Positions 43,745 to 53,839 are shown, numbered from the stretch's first letter. The stretch: 64,000 nt of DNA from Kangiella sediminilitoris (GCF_001708405.1 NZ_CP012418.1:1054001-1118000); one strand, 5' to 3'. Numbers and translations: made by a program. The notes: generated by a model not told the origin, from the sequence alone.

Positions 43745-44569
43745 TTAAGCCCAGTGCTCATTAAATGAGTCTTGTTCTGCGGCTTTAAAACGGCTTCCTG
43801 GTGCCAAAATATGCATCTGCAATCCAAATAACGAGATATAGTCACCGCTTCCTGCTGTTCCCATTGATGAATATTGCAAGTTGCTGGGATCTATGAGGGT
43901 TGCAGAACCTTCCCCGTAAACTTGCAGTTCCTCCCTGGGACTTATGAACAAGGCAGACCCTTCGTCAATACCAATCCCTATTGTAAAGGGATTATAGGAT
44001 AGAGCTGTTAATAGCCGTCCTAGTCTACCGGGTTGCTCAAAGTGATAATCCAGCATAAAACGATTTGTTAAACCAAGCCCTGGAGCCATTGTTACTCCTC
44101 CATGCCTGGGTGTGATTGAGTCTTCACCGCCAGCAATCATGTGCTCGCTAAGCAGCGCAGCTGCTCCATAGCTTCCCGCAACATGAACACCATCAGCATT
44201 TAACTTTCTTAACTGCTTGGCTATTGCTGTTCCCCCAATAATAGTCGAAATCTGTAACGGCCGCTCACCAATAATAATTATAAGATCTTGGTTATTAAGC
44301 TGGCTTACGATACTTTCATCGCTTGCTTCTTGCCTGGTACCAACCTTTATTTCCGAGCAAGAACTAAATCCGTTTTCTATTAAAGTATTTTGCAGACTAT
44401 GTTCAATATTGTCTTCGCTAACACTCAATACGGCGGCCGACGCTTCAGCTGTCAGACAGATACCTCTTATCTGTTCGGCAATCTCATTCGTTATCTGGTG
44501 CTTGCATCCACCTATAGGAATGATATATCCCCGATCATATTTACCGCTACCTGATGATGGCATTGGCAT
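43745..44569 (-). CDS. cyanophycinase-like protein (S51 fold) lacking the catalytic serine
   Basis: 274 aa. Overall features of cyanophycinase are clear: A-x-x-L-S-E-x-M-I-A-G-G, A-P-G-L-G-L, D-Y-H-F-E-Q-x-G-R-L-G-R-L-L and G-I-G-I-D-E-G. However the nucleophile elbow G-T-S-A-G-A reads G-S-Y-G-A-A here, putting Y134 where the serine belongs, and the G-G-N/D-Q motif reads G-E-R-P (101-104). Hydrolysis of cyanophycin or beta-Asp-Arg peptides is therefore unlikely; a binding or regulatory role is inferred. No signal peptide. There is no cyanophycin synthetase gene in the window. Confidence 0.75.
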   Translation of the reverse strand: MPMPSSGSGKYDRGYIIPIGGCKHQITNEIAEQIRGICLTAEASAAVLSVSEDNIEHSLQNTLIENGFSSCSEIKVGTRQEASDESIVSQLNNQDLIIIIGERPLQISTIIGGTAIAKQLRKLNADGVHVAGSYGAAALLSEHMIAGGEDSITPRHGGVTMAPGLGLTNRFMLDYHFEQPGRLGRLLTALSYNPFTIGIGIDEGSALFISPREELQVYGEGSATLIDPSNLQYSSMGTAGSGDYISLFGLQMHILAPGSRFKAAEQDSFNEHWA

Positions 44570-44869
44570 ACTCCATGGGCTTTATGTATGTCATATCGCT
44601 ATCGGTGTAAGCACCTCTAGCTTTTAATACTAGCACCAACAATTGACAAAAAATGTGCATGAGTTGGTGCTACGCGTAAAAAAACTTGACACTTTAACCA
44701 ATAGACTTTTGAAGTTTACTTTATAACTTGTTGTTTTTAATGTAAATCACAAATTATGTATATAATTTATACAAATTAGGGTCGTTGAGGCTGTCAGTTC
44801 CTTCAGGAGCTTTACTTCAAATTTTATTATTGGTTAAATGTCCGTCTTCTAAGATAAAAGAGAAGTCTA

Positions 44870-46813
44870 ATGAAGACAAGTTATAAGTATTTAATGATGG
44901 CTGCGGTTCTCGGTCTGACCGCATGTCAGCAGGAGTCTGAAGAAAGAACTGAGACTGCTGAAGTTTCGGATGTTCAAGAGGTGACTACTGAAGTCAAGTC
45001 AGAGAAACCCGGAACAGGAAAAGCTGAAACGTCTGATATTGACGAACATTCTTATGGTAACCTTGATGAAGTCGATCTTCATCACTTGGATTTGAATTTA
45101 ACGGTTAACTTCGAAGCCAAGTCCCTTCAAGGTTATGTTGACCTTAGTTTTGAACGATTAAAAGATAACGTAACCGAACTCGACCTGGATACGCGCGATA
45201 TTACCATTGAGAAAGCACAAATCTGGTCTAGTGGAGAGTGGAAGGATACAACCTTTGAACTAGCTGAAAAAGATCCCGTTCTTGGTTCAGAATTAACCGT
45301 AGCTTTAGATGATGAAACTACGAAAGCACGCGTTTATTATCAGACTCAGCCTCAAGCGAGCGGTCTGCAGTGGTTAACTCCTGAGCAAACAGCTGGTAAG
45401 AAGCATCCTTTTGTATACAGCCAGGCTCAGGCAATACATGCTCGTAGTTTCATTCCTATTCAAGACTCTCCATCAGTGCGTGTAACTTACAACGCCAACT
45501 TGAAAACCCCAAAAGAATTATTGGCTGTAATGAGCGCTTTCAATGAGCCTGATACAGAGCTTGACGGTGACTACTACTTTGAAATGCCGCAGCCTATACC
45601 TCCTTACTTGATTGCCCTGGGCGTTGGTAACCTTGAGTTTAAGGCTATGAGTGATCGTACAGGTGTATATGCAGAGCCTAGTCTGGTTGATGCCTCTGTA
45701 GCGGAGTTTGAAGATACAGAAGAAATGGTCCGCGTCACTGAAGACATGTTCGGTCCATATCGCTGGGGACGCTACGATTTATTAATTCTTCCACCAAGCT
45801 TTCCATATGGTGGCATGGAAAACCCTCGGTTATCATTTATTACTCCAACAGTAATCGCTGGTGATAAAAGCCTGGTTAACTTGATTGCACATGAATTGGC
45901 TCACTCATGGTCAGGCAACTTGGTGACAAATGCTACATGGAGAGATTTCTGGCTTAATGAAGGATTCACCAGTTACGTTGAAAATCGCATTATGGAGGAG
46001 TTATATGGTGAAGACCGTGCCATGATGGAAAAAGCTCTTGCTGTACAGGATCTGCGTAATGAAGTTCAGGAGTTACCTGAGCGTTACACAGTTTTAAATG
46101 TTAACTTGGATGGAAATGACCCGGATGATGCTTTTTCTGGCGTACCGTACGTTAAAGGGCAGATGTTTTTGGTTTATCTTGAAAAGAAATTTGGTCGCGA
46201 AGTTTTTGATCAATTTTTAGTAGATTATTTTAATAACCATGCTTTTCAGAGTTTAACTACTCAAGAGTTCGAATCTTATTTAAAGAAGAACTTGCTTGAT
46301 AAGCACCCAGGTATCGTTTCTATGGATCAAGTTAAAGTCTGGCTACATGAACCGATGCTTCCAGATATGATGCCTAACCCTACGTCTGATGCCTTTACGA
46401 CCATTGACTCTGAGACAAAGTCCTGGCTTGCAGGTGAGGCCAAGTTAGATAGTCTTGGTTCAGCAGACTGGACCGTGCATGAGTGGCTTCACTTCTTAAA
46501 TAACCTTCCTGAAGATCTTACTCAAGAGCGTATGAAGCAGCTGGATAGCGAGTTTAATTTAACTGACTCTACTAATAATGAGATTGCTCATGCTTGGTTA
46601 TTACTATCATTGAAGACCGGATACGATGCAATTATGCCAAGATTGGAAACATACCTTGTGTCTATAGGCCGTCGTAAGCTGATAGTACCTTTATACAAGC
46701 AGCTTATGGAAACCGAAGAGGGAGCCCAGTTTGCAAAACGGGTCTATGATATTGCTCGTCCAGGATATCATCCGTTAGCGCAGGGTACTCTTGATGAAGT
46801 AATCAACAAGTAA
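44870..46813 (+). CDS. M1 family metallopeptidase lipoprotein (LTA4-hydrolase-like)
   Basis: 647 aa. The lipoprotein signal ends G-L-T-A-C (C19) and is followed by an acidic Thr/Glu linker. The catalytic part has G-G-M-E-N, the zinc site H341-E-L-A-H345 and E364 in L-N-E-G-F, and a C-terminal helical leukotriene-A4-hydrolase domain. It is an aminopeptidase anchored to the envelope, distinct from cytosolic PepN in this window. The 300 bp before it contain a TATAAT at 44761-44766 without a good -35; I see no gene there. Confidence 0.92.
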   Translation: MKTSYKYLMMAAVLGLTACQQESEERTETAEVSDVQEVTTEVKSEKPGTGKAETSDIDEHSYGNLDEVDLHHLDLNLTVNFEAKSLQGYVDLSFERLKDNVTELDLDTRDITIEKAQIWSSGEWKDTTFELAEKDPVLGSELTVALDDETTKARVYYQTQPQASGLQWLTPEQTAGKKHPFVYSQAQAIHARSFIPIQDSPSVRVTYNANLKTPKELLAVMSAFNEPDTELDGDYYFEMPQPIPPYLIALGVGNLEFKAMSDRTGVYAEPSLVDASVAEFEDTEEMVRVTEDMFGPYRWGRYDLLILPPSFPYGGMENPRLSFITPTVIAGDKSLVNLIAHELAHSWSGNLVTNATWRDFWLNEGFTSYVENRIMEELYGEDRAMMEKALAVQDLRNEVQELPERYTVLNVNLDGNDPDDAFSGVPYVKGQMFLVYLEKKFGREVFDQFLVDYFNNHAFQSLTTQEFESYLKKNLLDKHPGIVSMDQVKVWLHEPMLPDMMPNPTSDAFTTIDSETKSWLAGEAKLDSLGSADWTVHEWLHFLNNLPEDLTQERMKQLDSEFNLTDSTNNEIAHAWLLLSLKTGYDAIMPRLETYLVSIGRRKLIVPLYKQLMETEEGAQFAKRVYDIARPGYHPLAQGTLDEVINK

Positions 46814-46820
46814 TTAACTC

Positions 46821-46848
46821 AAAGGCTTTCTTCGGAAAGCCTTTTTTT
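46821..46848 (+). terminator. terminator after the M1 peptidase gene
   Basis: A 10-bp perfect stem AAAGGCTTTC (46821-46830) with 46835-46844, stable TTCG tetraloop, then T8. Confidence 0.92.
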
Positions 46849-46908
46849 TCTGAAGCTCACTCTACTAGCGAGCTTATGTATATTACTTTAACTAAAAAGG
46901 ACAGAATA

Positions 46909-47499
46909 ATGGCATTCATGAAACCGCTTCCAAAAGATCTACATCCGGAGCTAGAAAAAGATTTTGCAATTTTTGAAGATATACTGGGGTTTGTTCCTAA
47001 TAGTTTACTGACGATGCAGCGTCGTCCCGATATTGTAAAAGGGTTTGGTGTATTAACTAAAGCGGTCATGTCGCCAGATGGAGATGTTGATCTTGGGTTT
47101 AAACGTCTTCTGGCGCATTTTGCCAGTCGCGCTGCTGGCTGCCAGTATTGCGAGGCACACTCTTTGGTTGCAGCGAAAATTCATGGCATCAGTGATGAGA
47201 AACTTGAACAGATTTGGGATTATAAAACCAGCAACCTATATACAGATGCAGAGCGAGTGGCACTGGATTATGCGTTGGCAGCAGGTTCTGTGCCGAATGA
47301 TGTTGATCAGGACTTGATGGATAAAATGAGACAGCACTGGACAGAGGATCAAATCGTAGAAATATTAGGCGCTATCTGCCTTTATGGTTTTCTTAACCGG
47401 TGGAATGACTCTATGGCTACTGAGCTGGAAGAAGCACCAACTGAAATGGGCCAGAAGATACTGAGTAAAGGGGGCTGGGACGGTAAACGCCATAAGTAG
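46909..47499 (+). CDS. carboxymuconolactone decarboxylase / AhpD-like protein
   Basis: 196 aa from the ATG at 46909, behind AAAAAGGA; an upstream in-frame ATG (46876) has no ribosome site. The AhpD-type redox motif is C-Q-Y-C-E-A-H-S (C-x2-C-x2-H), within the all-helical CMD domain. Related proteins act as peroxidase partners; a disulfide-based antioxidant role is inferred. Single gene behind a terminator. The 192 bp after it carry a very short frame with a strong ribosome site (47511-47558). Confidence 0.85.
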   Translation: MAFMKPLPKDLHPELEKDFAIFEDILGFVPNSLLTMQRRPDIVKGFGVLTKAVMSPDGDVDLGFKRLLAHFASRAAGCQYCEAHSLVAAKIHGISDEKLEQIWDYKTSNLYTDAERVALDYALAAGSVPNDVDQDLMDKMRQHWTEDQIVEILGAICLYGFLNRWNDSMATELEEAPTEMGQKILSKGGWDGKRHK

Positions 47500-47691
47500 G
47501 AGGGGGTTTTATGCCTTGTTGGCTTCAATTTCGGCAGATAAAGTCGTCAGAACCGTAATAACCTTCATTATCTTGGAAAGAGAAGCGCTTTGACACAGCA
47601 TTCTGGTCACTTGAATTTTACAGGTAAATCAGTGATATTGCTTCTACAGTGCTGGCAAAGGCAGCTAACTTAACAAGACGAGGAAAGCAGG

Positions 47692-48024
47692 ATGGCTGGA
47701 AAATATGTGATCTCAAAAGGTAATGACGGAAAAAGCTATTTTGTGTTAAAGGCTGGTAATGGTGAAGTGATTCTACAAAGTCAGGGCTACTCGTCACGAT
47801 CGGCCTGTGAAAATGGTATAAATTCAGTTCGTAGAAATTCGCAGGATAGTGACCGCTTTGAAAAGAAAAAGGCAAAAGATGGCCGGTTTTATTTTGTACT
47901 AAATGCTTCTAATGGCCAGCAAGTGGGGAAAAGCCAGATGTATAGATCGGAAAGCGGCAGAAATAACGGAATATCTTCTGTTACCAGAAATGCTCCTGAC
48001 GCAACAATAGTAGACGAAGTTTGA
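47692..48024 (+). CDS. YegP family protein (DUF1508 tandem)
   Basis: 110 aa made of two repeats of about 48 residues, each with F-x-x-K-x-x-x-D-G-x-x-Y-F-V-L and a later S-x-x-x-x-N-G-I-x-S-V. This tandem DUF1508 architecture is that of E. coli YegP. Function unknown; some members respond to stress. The ATG follows GGAAAGCAGG. Convergent with the YqhA-like gene, separated by a terminator. Confidence 0.88.
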   Translation: MAGKYVISKGNDGKSYFVLKAGNGEVILQSQGYSSRSACENGINSVRRNSQDSDRFEKKKAKDGRFYFVLNASNGQQVGKSQMYRSESGRNNGISSVTRNAPDATIVDEV

Positions 48025-48028
48025 TTTG

Positions 48029-48055
48029 AAAAAGCCCCAAAAGGGGCTTTTTTTT
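48029..48055. terminator. terminator after the YegP-family gene
   Basis: The stem AAAAGCCCC with GGGGCTTTT, loop AAAA, T-run of eight, and an A-run on the other side, so it may also serve the convergent gene. Confidence 0.9.
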
Positions 48056-48056
48056 G

Positions 48057-48578
48057 CTAATGGTTATGACCACTCTTTGAGGTAAGATAATCCATAACCG
48101 CAAAAAGTAGACCGGATATAACAAACACACCGTGAATTAACAGTTTCCATTTTACAATCTCCAGACTAATAGTCCCGTCATTGTCGAGTTGCATATAAGT
48201 TCTCAATAAGTCGATACCAGAAATAGCGACAATAGAGCTGATTAGCTTAACCTTTAGCGTAGAAAAGCCTACTTTACCCATCCAGCCAGGTTTGTCTTCA
48301 TGCTCCGCGACGTCAAGCTTTGAAACAAAACTCTCATAGCCACTGAAAATAATAATTATCAATAGATTGGCCAGTAAAGTCATATCGACTAAAGCTAAGA
48401 TCCCTAAGATGGTATCTGTTTCGGTTAAGCCACCGAAGTGACTAATTAAATGCCACAATTCTTTTGCAAAACCACCAAAAAGTACTGCTATTGATAGTAT
48501 CAACCCGACAAAAAATGGAGCCAGGATCCAGCGACTGCTAAAAATTCCTGCTTCAAATATATGTTCAACCTTTTTCAT
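48057..48578 (-). CDS. YqhA family (UPF0114) membrane protein
   Basis: 173 aa with four hydrophobic helices (about 17-36, 57-80, 107-125, 142-163) and the family start S-S-R-W-I-L-A-P-F-F-V-G-L. UPF0114 proteins are widespread integral membrane proteins of unknown function. Single gene, divergent from sixA. Confidence 0.85.
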   Translation of the reverse strand: MKKVEHIFEAGIFSSRWILAPFFVGLILSIAVLFGGFAKELWHLISHFGGLTETDTILGILALVDMTLLANLLIIIIFSGYESFVSKLDVAEHEDKPGWMGKVGFSTLKVKLISSIVAISGIDLLRTYMQLDNDGTISLEIVKWKLLIHGVFVISGLLFAVMDYLTSKSGHNH

Positions 48579-48769
48579 TTAATATCCTAAGTATCATTGT
48601 ATTTTTATTCGCTGATATTGTAGACAATAGAACAATCCTGTAAATAATTAAGTTAGGGCAATGATGTAACAACTTTTAACACGTCATAAAATTGTATTTT
48701 TTGTGTCATAAAGTCGTATTCGGGCGCCCTTATTATCAATATAGTTTTCATAAACCCTGAGGCACAATA

Positions 48770-49273
48770 ATGGGGAGCAAAAAACTCTATATCTTTAGGC
48801 ATGGTAAGTCTGACTGGAAAACAAAATACACAACAGATTATGAGCGGCCCCTGGCTGATAGAGGAATTGAAGCGGCTAAAAATATTGGTGCTCACCTGTC
48901 AAAGATTGGTCAGATACCAGACTATATAGTATCGTCAAGCGCTAAACGTTGTTCTGACACCGTTAATCTAGCAGTAGTGTCTGGCGGATGGGATAGTTCA
49001 ATTAAGACAACGCGATCGCTTTATTTAGCTGGTGTTGAGGAGACTATAGAGGTAATACAGACCCTTCAGGTGGACGCTAAGCGTCTTATGCTTGTAACTC
49101 ACGAGCCGCTATGTTCCAGCTTGGTTTCCGAGCTTTGCATGGGAGCGAATGTTAAATTTCCTACTGCCAGTATTGCCCGACTTGATTTTAAGATTAAGGA
49201 TTGGTCTGAAATTGATAGTGATAAAGGACAGTTGGCCTGGCTATTGACTCCAAAAAGTGTATTTGGGAAGTAA
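48770..49273 (+). CDS. sixA: SixA-type phosphohistidine phosphatase
   Basis: 167 aa, histidine phosphatase superfamily. R10-H11-G12 in F-R-H-G-K-S-D-W is the catalytic motif and the second histidine lies in V-T-H-E-P-L. The start of the core (R-P-L-x-x-R-G) is typical of SixA. E. coli SixA dephosphorylates the HPt domain of ArcB and the PTS protein NPr; the target here is not known. Single gene. Confidence 0.88.
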   Translation: MGSKKLYIFRHGKSDWKTKYTTDYERPLADRGIEAAKNIGAHLSKIGQIPDYIVSSSAKRCSDTVNLAVVSGGWDSSIKTTRSLYLAGVEETIEVIQTLQVDAKRLMLVTHEPLCSSLVSELCMGANVKFPTASIARLDFKIKDWSEIDSDKGQLAWLLTPKSVFGK

Positions 49274-49275
49274 AA

Positions 49276-49303
49276 AAGCAAAAGCGGGATTCCGCTTTTG
49301 CTT
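49276..49303. terminator. terminator between sixA and the YfaZ-like gene
   Basis: A 12-bp perfect stem AAGCAAAAGCGG (49276-49287) with 49292-49303, loop GATT. The A6 run on its left makes it a good terminator for the minus-strand gene; the plus-strand T-run is short. Confidence 0.75.
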
Positions 49304-49317
49304 ATACTTATCTAGAA

Positions 49318-49875
49318 CTAAAAGTAGAAGTGAGCAAAAGCCGCAATATTATTTCCATCGAACTTAAGAGTAGAGTCACTGTGCTGATAACTAATGTCAG
49401 TATAGCGTACACCCCAGCCCCATCTATCGTAGTTATTTTCATACTCCAGAACTAAACCAGTCGTATCGTCAAAGTCTGCTGTACCACTGATATACGGCAG
49501 GTCGATATCAAGTTCCGGGTTCATTTCGTGAGTAAAACCACCACCAAAGTAGTGACCATTAACGTTATAGGCTGCTACAAAAGTTAGCGGGAATCTATTA
49601 AAAGTTGCATCACCATTAGCTGCGAAGGTTCCGCCTGTCTTGTAACCAGTTGTCCCTTTCAATGCCCAAGTTTCAAAGTCTAAACGAACACCAATATCAA
49701 CCCAGAAACCTTCTCCAGCATCAACGTCATCAGATGAGCCATCATCAAAACGAATATCTTCAATCATCGTATCGCCACCAAAGGCTAGTCCACCACCCAA
49801 AATACCATTGGTTTTCACTTCTGCGTGACTATTGGCCGCAAGACCTAATGTAATTAACAATAATGTTTTTTTCAT
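49318..49875 (-). CDS. YfaZ-like outer-membrane beta-barrel protein
   Basis: 185 aa from the ATG at 49875 (M-K-K-T-L-L-L-I), preceded by GGATATAAAT; a longer frame upstream would spoil the signal peptide, which ends S-H-A. The mature part has alternating amphipathic strands, many Gly and aromatic residues and a C-terminal F-A-H-F-Y-F ending in Phe, the outer-membrane insertion signal. Similar in size and pattern to YfaZ; specific function unknown. Confidence 0.75.
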   Translation of the reverse strand: MKKTLLLITLGLAANSHAEVKTNGILGGGLAFGGDTMIEDIRFDDGSSDDVDAGEGFWVDIGVRLDFETWALKGTTGYKTGGTFAANGDATFNRFPLTFVAAYNVNGHYFGGGFTHEMNPELDIDLPYISGTADFDDTTGLVLEYENNYDRWGWGVRYTDISYQHSDSTLKFDGNNIAAFAHFYF

Positions 49876-50009
49876 ATTTATATCCATATTTTCCATTTTA
49901 AAAGCAGGGCGTATTATAGGTAAACTTTATCAGTTAACAAGCTTGAACTCCTTCCAAATGCCCTCATTAATAGACATAATAGAGGTAACAATGCCAGTAT
50001 TGATACATT

Positions 50010-50342
50010 ATGAGTAACGAGCGTAAGTTTAATGAAGAAAAAGACCATGGGTTAGCGGTAGCTGAGGCAAAGCCGAAGCTAAAAAAGCCCCCTATGTATA
50101 AGGTCATGATTTTAAACGATGATTACACTCCCATGGATTTTGTAGTGGAAGTATTACGGAAGTTTTTTTCTATGGATCAGGATCAGGCTACGCGAGTAAT
50201 GCTTCAGGTTCATAATGAAGGTCAGGGAGTTTGCGGTATTTATACCCCTGATATTGCGGAAACTAAGGTCGTCCAGGTCAATGAGTTTTCGCGCTCTAAT
50301 GAGCATCCTTTACTATGTGTAATGGAGCCAGAAGAGGAATAG
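50010..50342 (+). CDS. clpS: ClpAP adaptor ClpS
   Basis: 110 aa. N-recognin that binds N-terminal Leu, Phe, Trp or Tyr and delivers the protein to ClpA. The core reads [20 protein letters not shown], with the N-D-D-Y-T substrate-pocket residues, and V-H-x-E-G-x-G-V-C-G. The flexible N-terminal tail is about 30 residues. clpA follows after 47 bp. Both aminoacyl transferases that create its substrates are encoded within 4 kb. Confidence 0.97.
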   Translation: MSNERKFNEEKDHGLAVAEAKPKLKKPPMYKVMILNDDYTPMDFVVEVLRKFFSMDQDQATRVMLQVHNEGQGVCGIYTPDIAETKVVQVNEFSRSNEHPLLCVMEPEEE

Positions 50343-50389
50343 CTTAAATATGGTCGGCGATTGAGCTGACCTGGCAAGAAGAGGTTATC

Positions 50390-52663
50390 ATGCTTGATAA
50401 AGAATTAGAGCGCTCTCTGAATAAGGCTTTTCACCGAGCTAGAGAGTATCGTCATGAGTTCATCACCATTGAGCACTTAATGCTGGCGCTATTGGATAAT
50501 AAAGATGCAGTAGAGGTGTTAAAGGCCTGTTCGGTCGATCTTTCCAAACTTCGTGACGAGCTGGAGAACTTTGTGGGTAAGACCACACCACAGTTCTCTG
50601 AAGACAACGATGAGTATGAAATTCAGCCTACTATCGGTTTTCAGCGTGTATTACAACGTGCGGTATTTCATGTCCAGTCATCTGGAAAAGAATCCGTAAG
50701 CGGAGCCAACGTTCTTGTTGCAATGTTCAGTGAACCAGAGTCACAGGCCGTCTATCTGCTTTCCAAACAAGACGTTTCCCGACTCGACGTTGTGAACTTT
50801 ATTTCACACGGTGTGGCTGATGAAGAAGAGTTTGATACATCAGAAATAGAAGATGATGTTCAACCAGAAGAGTCTGCTGAAGCAAAACCACTTGATCAGT
50901 ATGCTATAAATCTCAATCAATTAGCCGAAGAGGGCAAAATTGACCCTTTGATTGGTCGAAAGCATGAGGTCGAGAGAGTGGTTCAGATTCTATGCCGTCG
51001 TCGAAAAAATAACCCCTTGCTTGTCGGTGATGCCGGTGTCGGTAAAACGGCTATTGCAGAAGGGCTGGCCAAACGAATCGTGGATGAAGATGTACCCGAA
51101 GTTATTTCTGATGCAGTAGTATATTCTCTGGATTTAGGTGTTCTACTCGCTGGTACGAAATATCGTGGTGACTTTGAAAAAAGATTAAAAGCAGTTTTAG
51201 CACAGCTGAAAAAAGAGCGTCACGCCATCCTTTTTATTGATGAAATTCATACGATTATTGGAGCAGGTGCAGCCTCAGGTGGCACTATGGATGCATCTAA
51301 CCTTATCAAACCCGTCTTAGCTAACGGTGACTTGCGCTGTATCGGTTCTACGACTTTCCAGGAGTACCGCGGTATTTTTGAAAAGGACCATGCTTTGGCC
51401 AGACGTTTTCAGAAAGTAGATGTTAACGAACCCAGCATTTCGGAAACTGTGTCTATTTTGGAAGGTTTAAAAGAACGATATGAGAAACATCATCAGGTTA
51501 AGTACACGCCGTCAGCACTGAAGTCAGCTGCTGAGCTCTCTGCAAAATACATCAATGATCGTCAGTTACCTGACAAGGCTATTGATGTGATTGATGAAGC
51601 TGGCGCCCGCCAGCGTATACAGCCTGATGAAAATCGTAAAAAAGTTATCGACACCACCGATATTGAACAGGTTATTTCTAAAATAGCTAGAATCCCTGAA
51701 AAAACAGTATCGTCTTCTGACAAGAAACTATTACGTAATCTGGATAGAAACCTGAAGATGGTTGTTTTCGGCCAGGATAAGGCTATTGATACATTATCTG
51801 AAGCGATTAAATTATCCCGTGCAGGTCTTGGACAAGAGAATCGTCCCGTTGGCTCTTTTCTGTTTGCTGGCCCTACTGGGGTGGGTAAAACGGAGGTTAC
51901 TCGCCAACTTGCCAAGCTAATGGGGGTTGAATTAATCCGCTTTGATATGTCTGAGTATATGGAGCGACATACTGTGTCGCGTTTGATTGGCGCGCCTCCC
52001 GGGTACGTAGGATATGATAAGGGCGGTCTTCTGACAGAAGCCGTTAATAAGAACCCACATGCTGTTGTTCTGCTCGATGAAATTGAAAAAGCTCATCCTG
52101 ATGTCTTTAATATCTTGCTACAGGTTATGGACCACGGCACTTTGACTGATAATAATGGCCGCAAGGCCGATTTCCGTAATGTTGTTCTTGTGATGACCAG
52201 TAATGCTGGCGCTCAGGATCTTATAAGACAGTCTATTGGTTTTAAAGAACAAGATATGTCGCGGAATAATGAGGAGGCGATTAACAAAACATTCTCGCCT
52301 GAGTTCCGTAACAGACTGGATGCCATTGTATGGTTCAACTCACTACCGAAAAAAGTCATTTTATCTATCGTCGATAAGTTCCTGACCGAGGTTCAGGGAC
52401 AGCTGGATGCAAAACAGGTAAATTTACATGTGGATGACGACGCTCGTGAGTGGTTTGCGGAGAATGGCTATGATGTCAATATGGGCGCACGTCCTATGGC
52501 TAGACTGATTAGCGATAAGGTAAGAAAACCTCTGGCTAATGAGATATTGTTTGGAGAACTTGTGGATGGGGGCGATGTGTATATTGACCTTAAAGATGGA
52601 AATCTGGACATCCACGTTGAGCCATTACGTAAAAAAATAACTCAAAAACAAGGGACAGAGTAG
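50390..52663 (+). CDS. clpA: ATP-dependent Clp protease ATPase subunit ClpA
   Basis: 757 aa AAA+ unfoldase of ClpAP. N domain (about 1-140, binds ClpS), then AAA modules with Walker A G-D-A-G-V-G-K-T and G-P-T-G-V-G-K-T, Walker B L-F-I-D-E-I-H and V-L-L-D-E-I-E-K, and the ClpP-binding loop at I-G-F-K-E-Q. The length matches the E. coli protein (758). It unfolds N-degron and other substrates for ClpP, which is encoded elsewhere. Confidence 0.97.
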   Translation: MLDKELERSLNKAFHRAREYRHEFITIEHLMLALLDNKDAVEVLKACSVDLSKLRDELENFVGKTTPQFSEDNDEYEIQPTIGFQRVLQRAVFHVQSSGKESVSGANVLVAMFSEPESQAVYLLSKQDVSRLDVVNFISHGVADEEEFDTSEIEDDVQPEESAEAKPLDQYAINLNQLAEEGKIDPLIGRKHEVERVVQILCRRRKNNPLLVGDAGVGKTAIAEGLAKRIVDEDVPEVISDAVVYSLDLGVLLAGTKYRGDFEKRLKAVLAQLKKERHAILFIDEIHTIIGAGAASGGTMDASNLIKPVLANGDLRCIGSTTFQEYRGIFEKDHALARRFQKVDVNEPSISETVSILEGLKERYEKHHQVKYTPSALKSAAELSAKYINDRQLPDKAIDVIDEAGARQRIQPDENRKKVIDTTDIEQVISKIARIPEKTVSSSDKKLLRNLDRNLKMVVFGQDKAIDTLSEAIKLSRAGLGQENRPVGSFLFAGPTGVGKTEVTRQLAKLMGVELIRFDMSEYMERHTVSRLIGAPPGYVGYDKGGLLTEAVNKNPHAVVLLDEIEKAHPDVFNILLQVMDHGTLTDNNGRKADFRNVVLVMTSNAGAQDLIRQSIGFKEQDMSRNNEEAINKTFSPEFRNRLDAIVWFNSLPKKVILSIVDKFLTEVQGQLDAKQVNLHVDDDAREWFAENGYDVNMGARPMARLISDKVRKPLANEILFGELVDGGDVYIDLKDGNLDIHVEPLRKKITQKQGTE

Positions 52664-52684
52664 TAGGCCATTCCTTATACAAAT

Positions 52685-52720
52685 AAAAAAAGGTGTTGCT
52701 CTTAAGCAACACCTTTTTTT
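52685..52720. terminator. bidirectional terminator between clpA and infA
   Basis: The stem AGGTGTTGCT with AGCAACACCT extended by A and T tracts to 16 bp (52685-52700 with 52705-52720), loop CTTA, between convergent genes. Confidence 0.93.
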
Positions 52721-52758
52721 ATTCTAACGCCAGGCTGCTAGCCTGCGTTAAAATCTAA

Positions 52759-52977
52759 TTAACGCGCACGGAAGGTAATTCTACCTTTGCTTAGATCGTA
52801 TGGGCTGATCTCTACTGTTACTTTATCGCCTGTTAAAATACGAATATAATTTTTACGCATTTTTCCCGAAATATGGGCTGTAACAATATGACCATTTTCT
52901 AGTTCAACTCGGAACATAGTATTTGGAAGGGTTTCTAATACTTTACCTTCTAATTCAATTACGTCTTCTTTCGCCAT
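52759..52977 (-). CDS. infA: translation initiation factor IF-1
   Basis: 72 aa, the universal length. S1/OB-fold protein reading [13 protein letters not shown] and ending G-R-I-T-F-R-A-R. It binds the ribosomal A site during initiation. In many gammaproteobacteria infA lies next to aat, bpt, clpA and clpS, as here. Confidence 0.98.
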   Translation of the reverse strand: MAKEDVIELEGKVLETLPNTMFRVELENGHIVTAHISGKMRKNYIRILTGDKVTVEISPYDLSKGRITFRAR

Positions 52978-53079
52978 CCGGCCAATCTCTCCTGTGCAAT
53001 TAATTTACAATATGCTTAAAAAATGGGCGTATGATGCACTATTTGGCCCATAATCGCAAAGTATTTTAACACTTTTTAG

Positions 53080-53799
53080 TTAATCTAAGCTTAACCAGCG
53101 TTTGTTCCTAAATACCTCTGCTGGTTTATATTTTACTTTATAATTCATTTTTTGACACCCTTTGACGTAGTACCCGAGGTAACAGTAAGGAAGGTACATT
53201 CGCTGACAATATTCTATACTTTTTAGTATGATGAAAACACCCAGGCTTGAGTACTGTGAGCTGGTATCAAAAAAGGAATAAACCGCTGATAGTCCATCAT
53301 CGAGAACGTCAAGGCAAATAACCGCAACAAGTTTCTCCTCATCTCTAACTTTAAGAAGAATGGTATCGCACCAGTCTGAAAACAAAAAGTCAGTATACTG
53401 TCTTTTTGAGGGTGGAAACATATCGCCATCACGGTGCCGAATTTTTATGTAGTCCTCATACAGCTGGTAATCTTCTTCCTTAAACTCGGGAGGCGCCATG
53501 CTAACACTCAAGTGTCGATTGTTACGTAATACTCTGCGTTGACTTTTACTCGGTTTAAAATGCTCTGTTAGTACACGATATGCCCAACATGCGGAGCAGC
53601 CAGGGCAATGGGGGCGATAAACGTGTTCGCCACTACGTCTAAATCCTTGGCGACTTAACTCTGAATAAAGTTCACTGCTGAGTAGGAGACTGGGGTCAGC
53701 AAAAACCGATACGGCAATCTTATTATCCAAGTAGCCACAAGCATGCTCCGGCCCTTTAAAAAGCCGTATGTGTTGTGTGGTTTTTTCCTTGTTACTCAT
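53080..53799 (-). CDS. bpt: aspartate/glutamate leucyltransferase
   Basis: 239 aa, homologous to eukaryotic arginyl transferase ATE1 and the bacterial Bpt group. It adds leucine from Leu-tRNA to proteins with N-terminal Asp or Glu, making them ClpS substrates. Seen: the cysteine-rich G-E-H-V-Y-R-P-H-C-P-G-C-S-A-C and the C-terminal Y-L-G-Y-Y-V-K-G-C-x-K-M-N-Y-K. Bpt rather than arginyl transferase is the usual bacterial specificity. Forty bp after aat, same strand. Confidence 0.93.
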   Translation of the reverse strand: MSNKEKTTQHIRLFKGPEHACGYLDNKIAVSVFADPSLLLSSELYSELSRQGFRRSGEHVYRPHCPGCSACWAYRVLTEHFKPSKSQRRVLRNNRHLSVSMAPPEFKEEDYQLYEDYIKIRHRDGDMFPPSKRQYTDFLFSDWCDTILLKVRDEEKLVAVICLDVLDDGLSAVYSFFDTSSQYSSLGVFIILKSIEYCQRMYLPYCYLGYYVKGCQKMNYKVKYKPAEVFRNKRWLSLD

Positions 53800-53839
53800 G
53801 CTGTTAGAGTACTACTGTTGAAATATATTTGCTACTACC

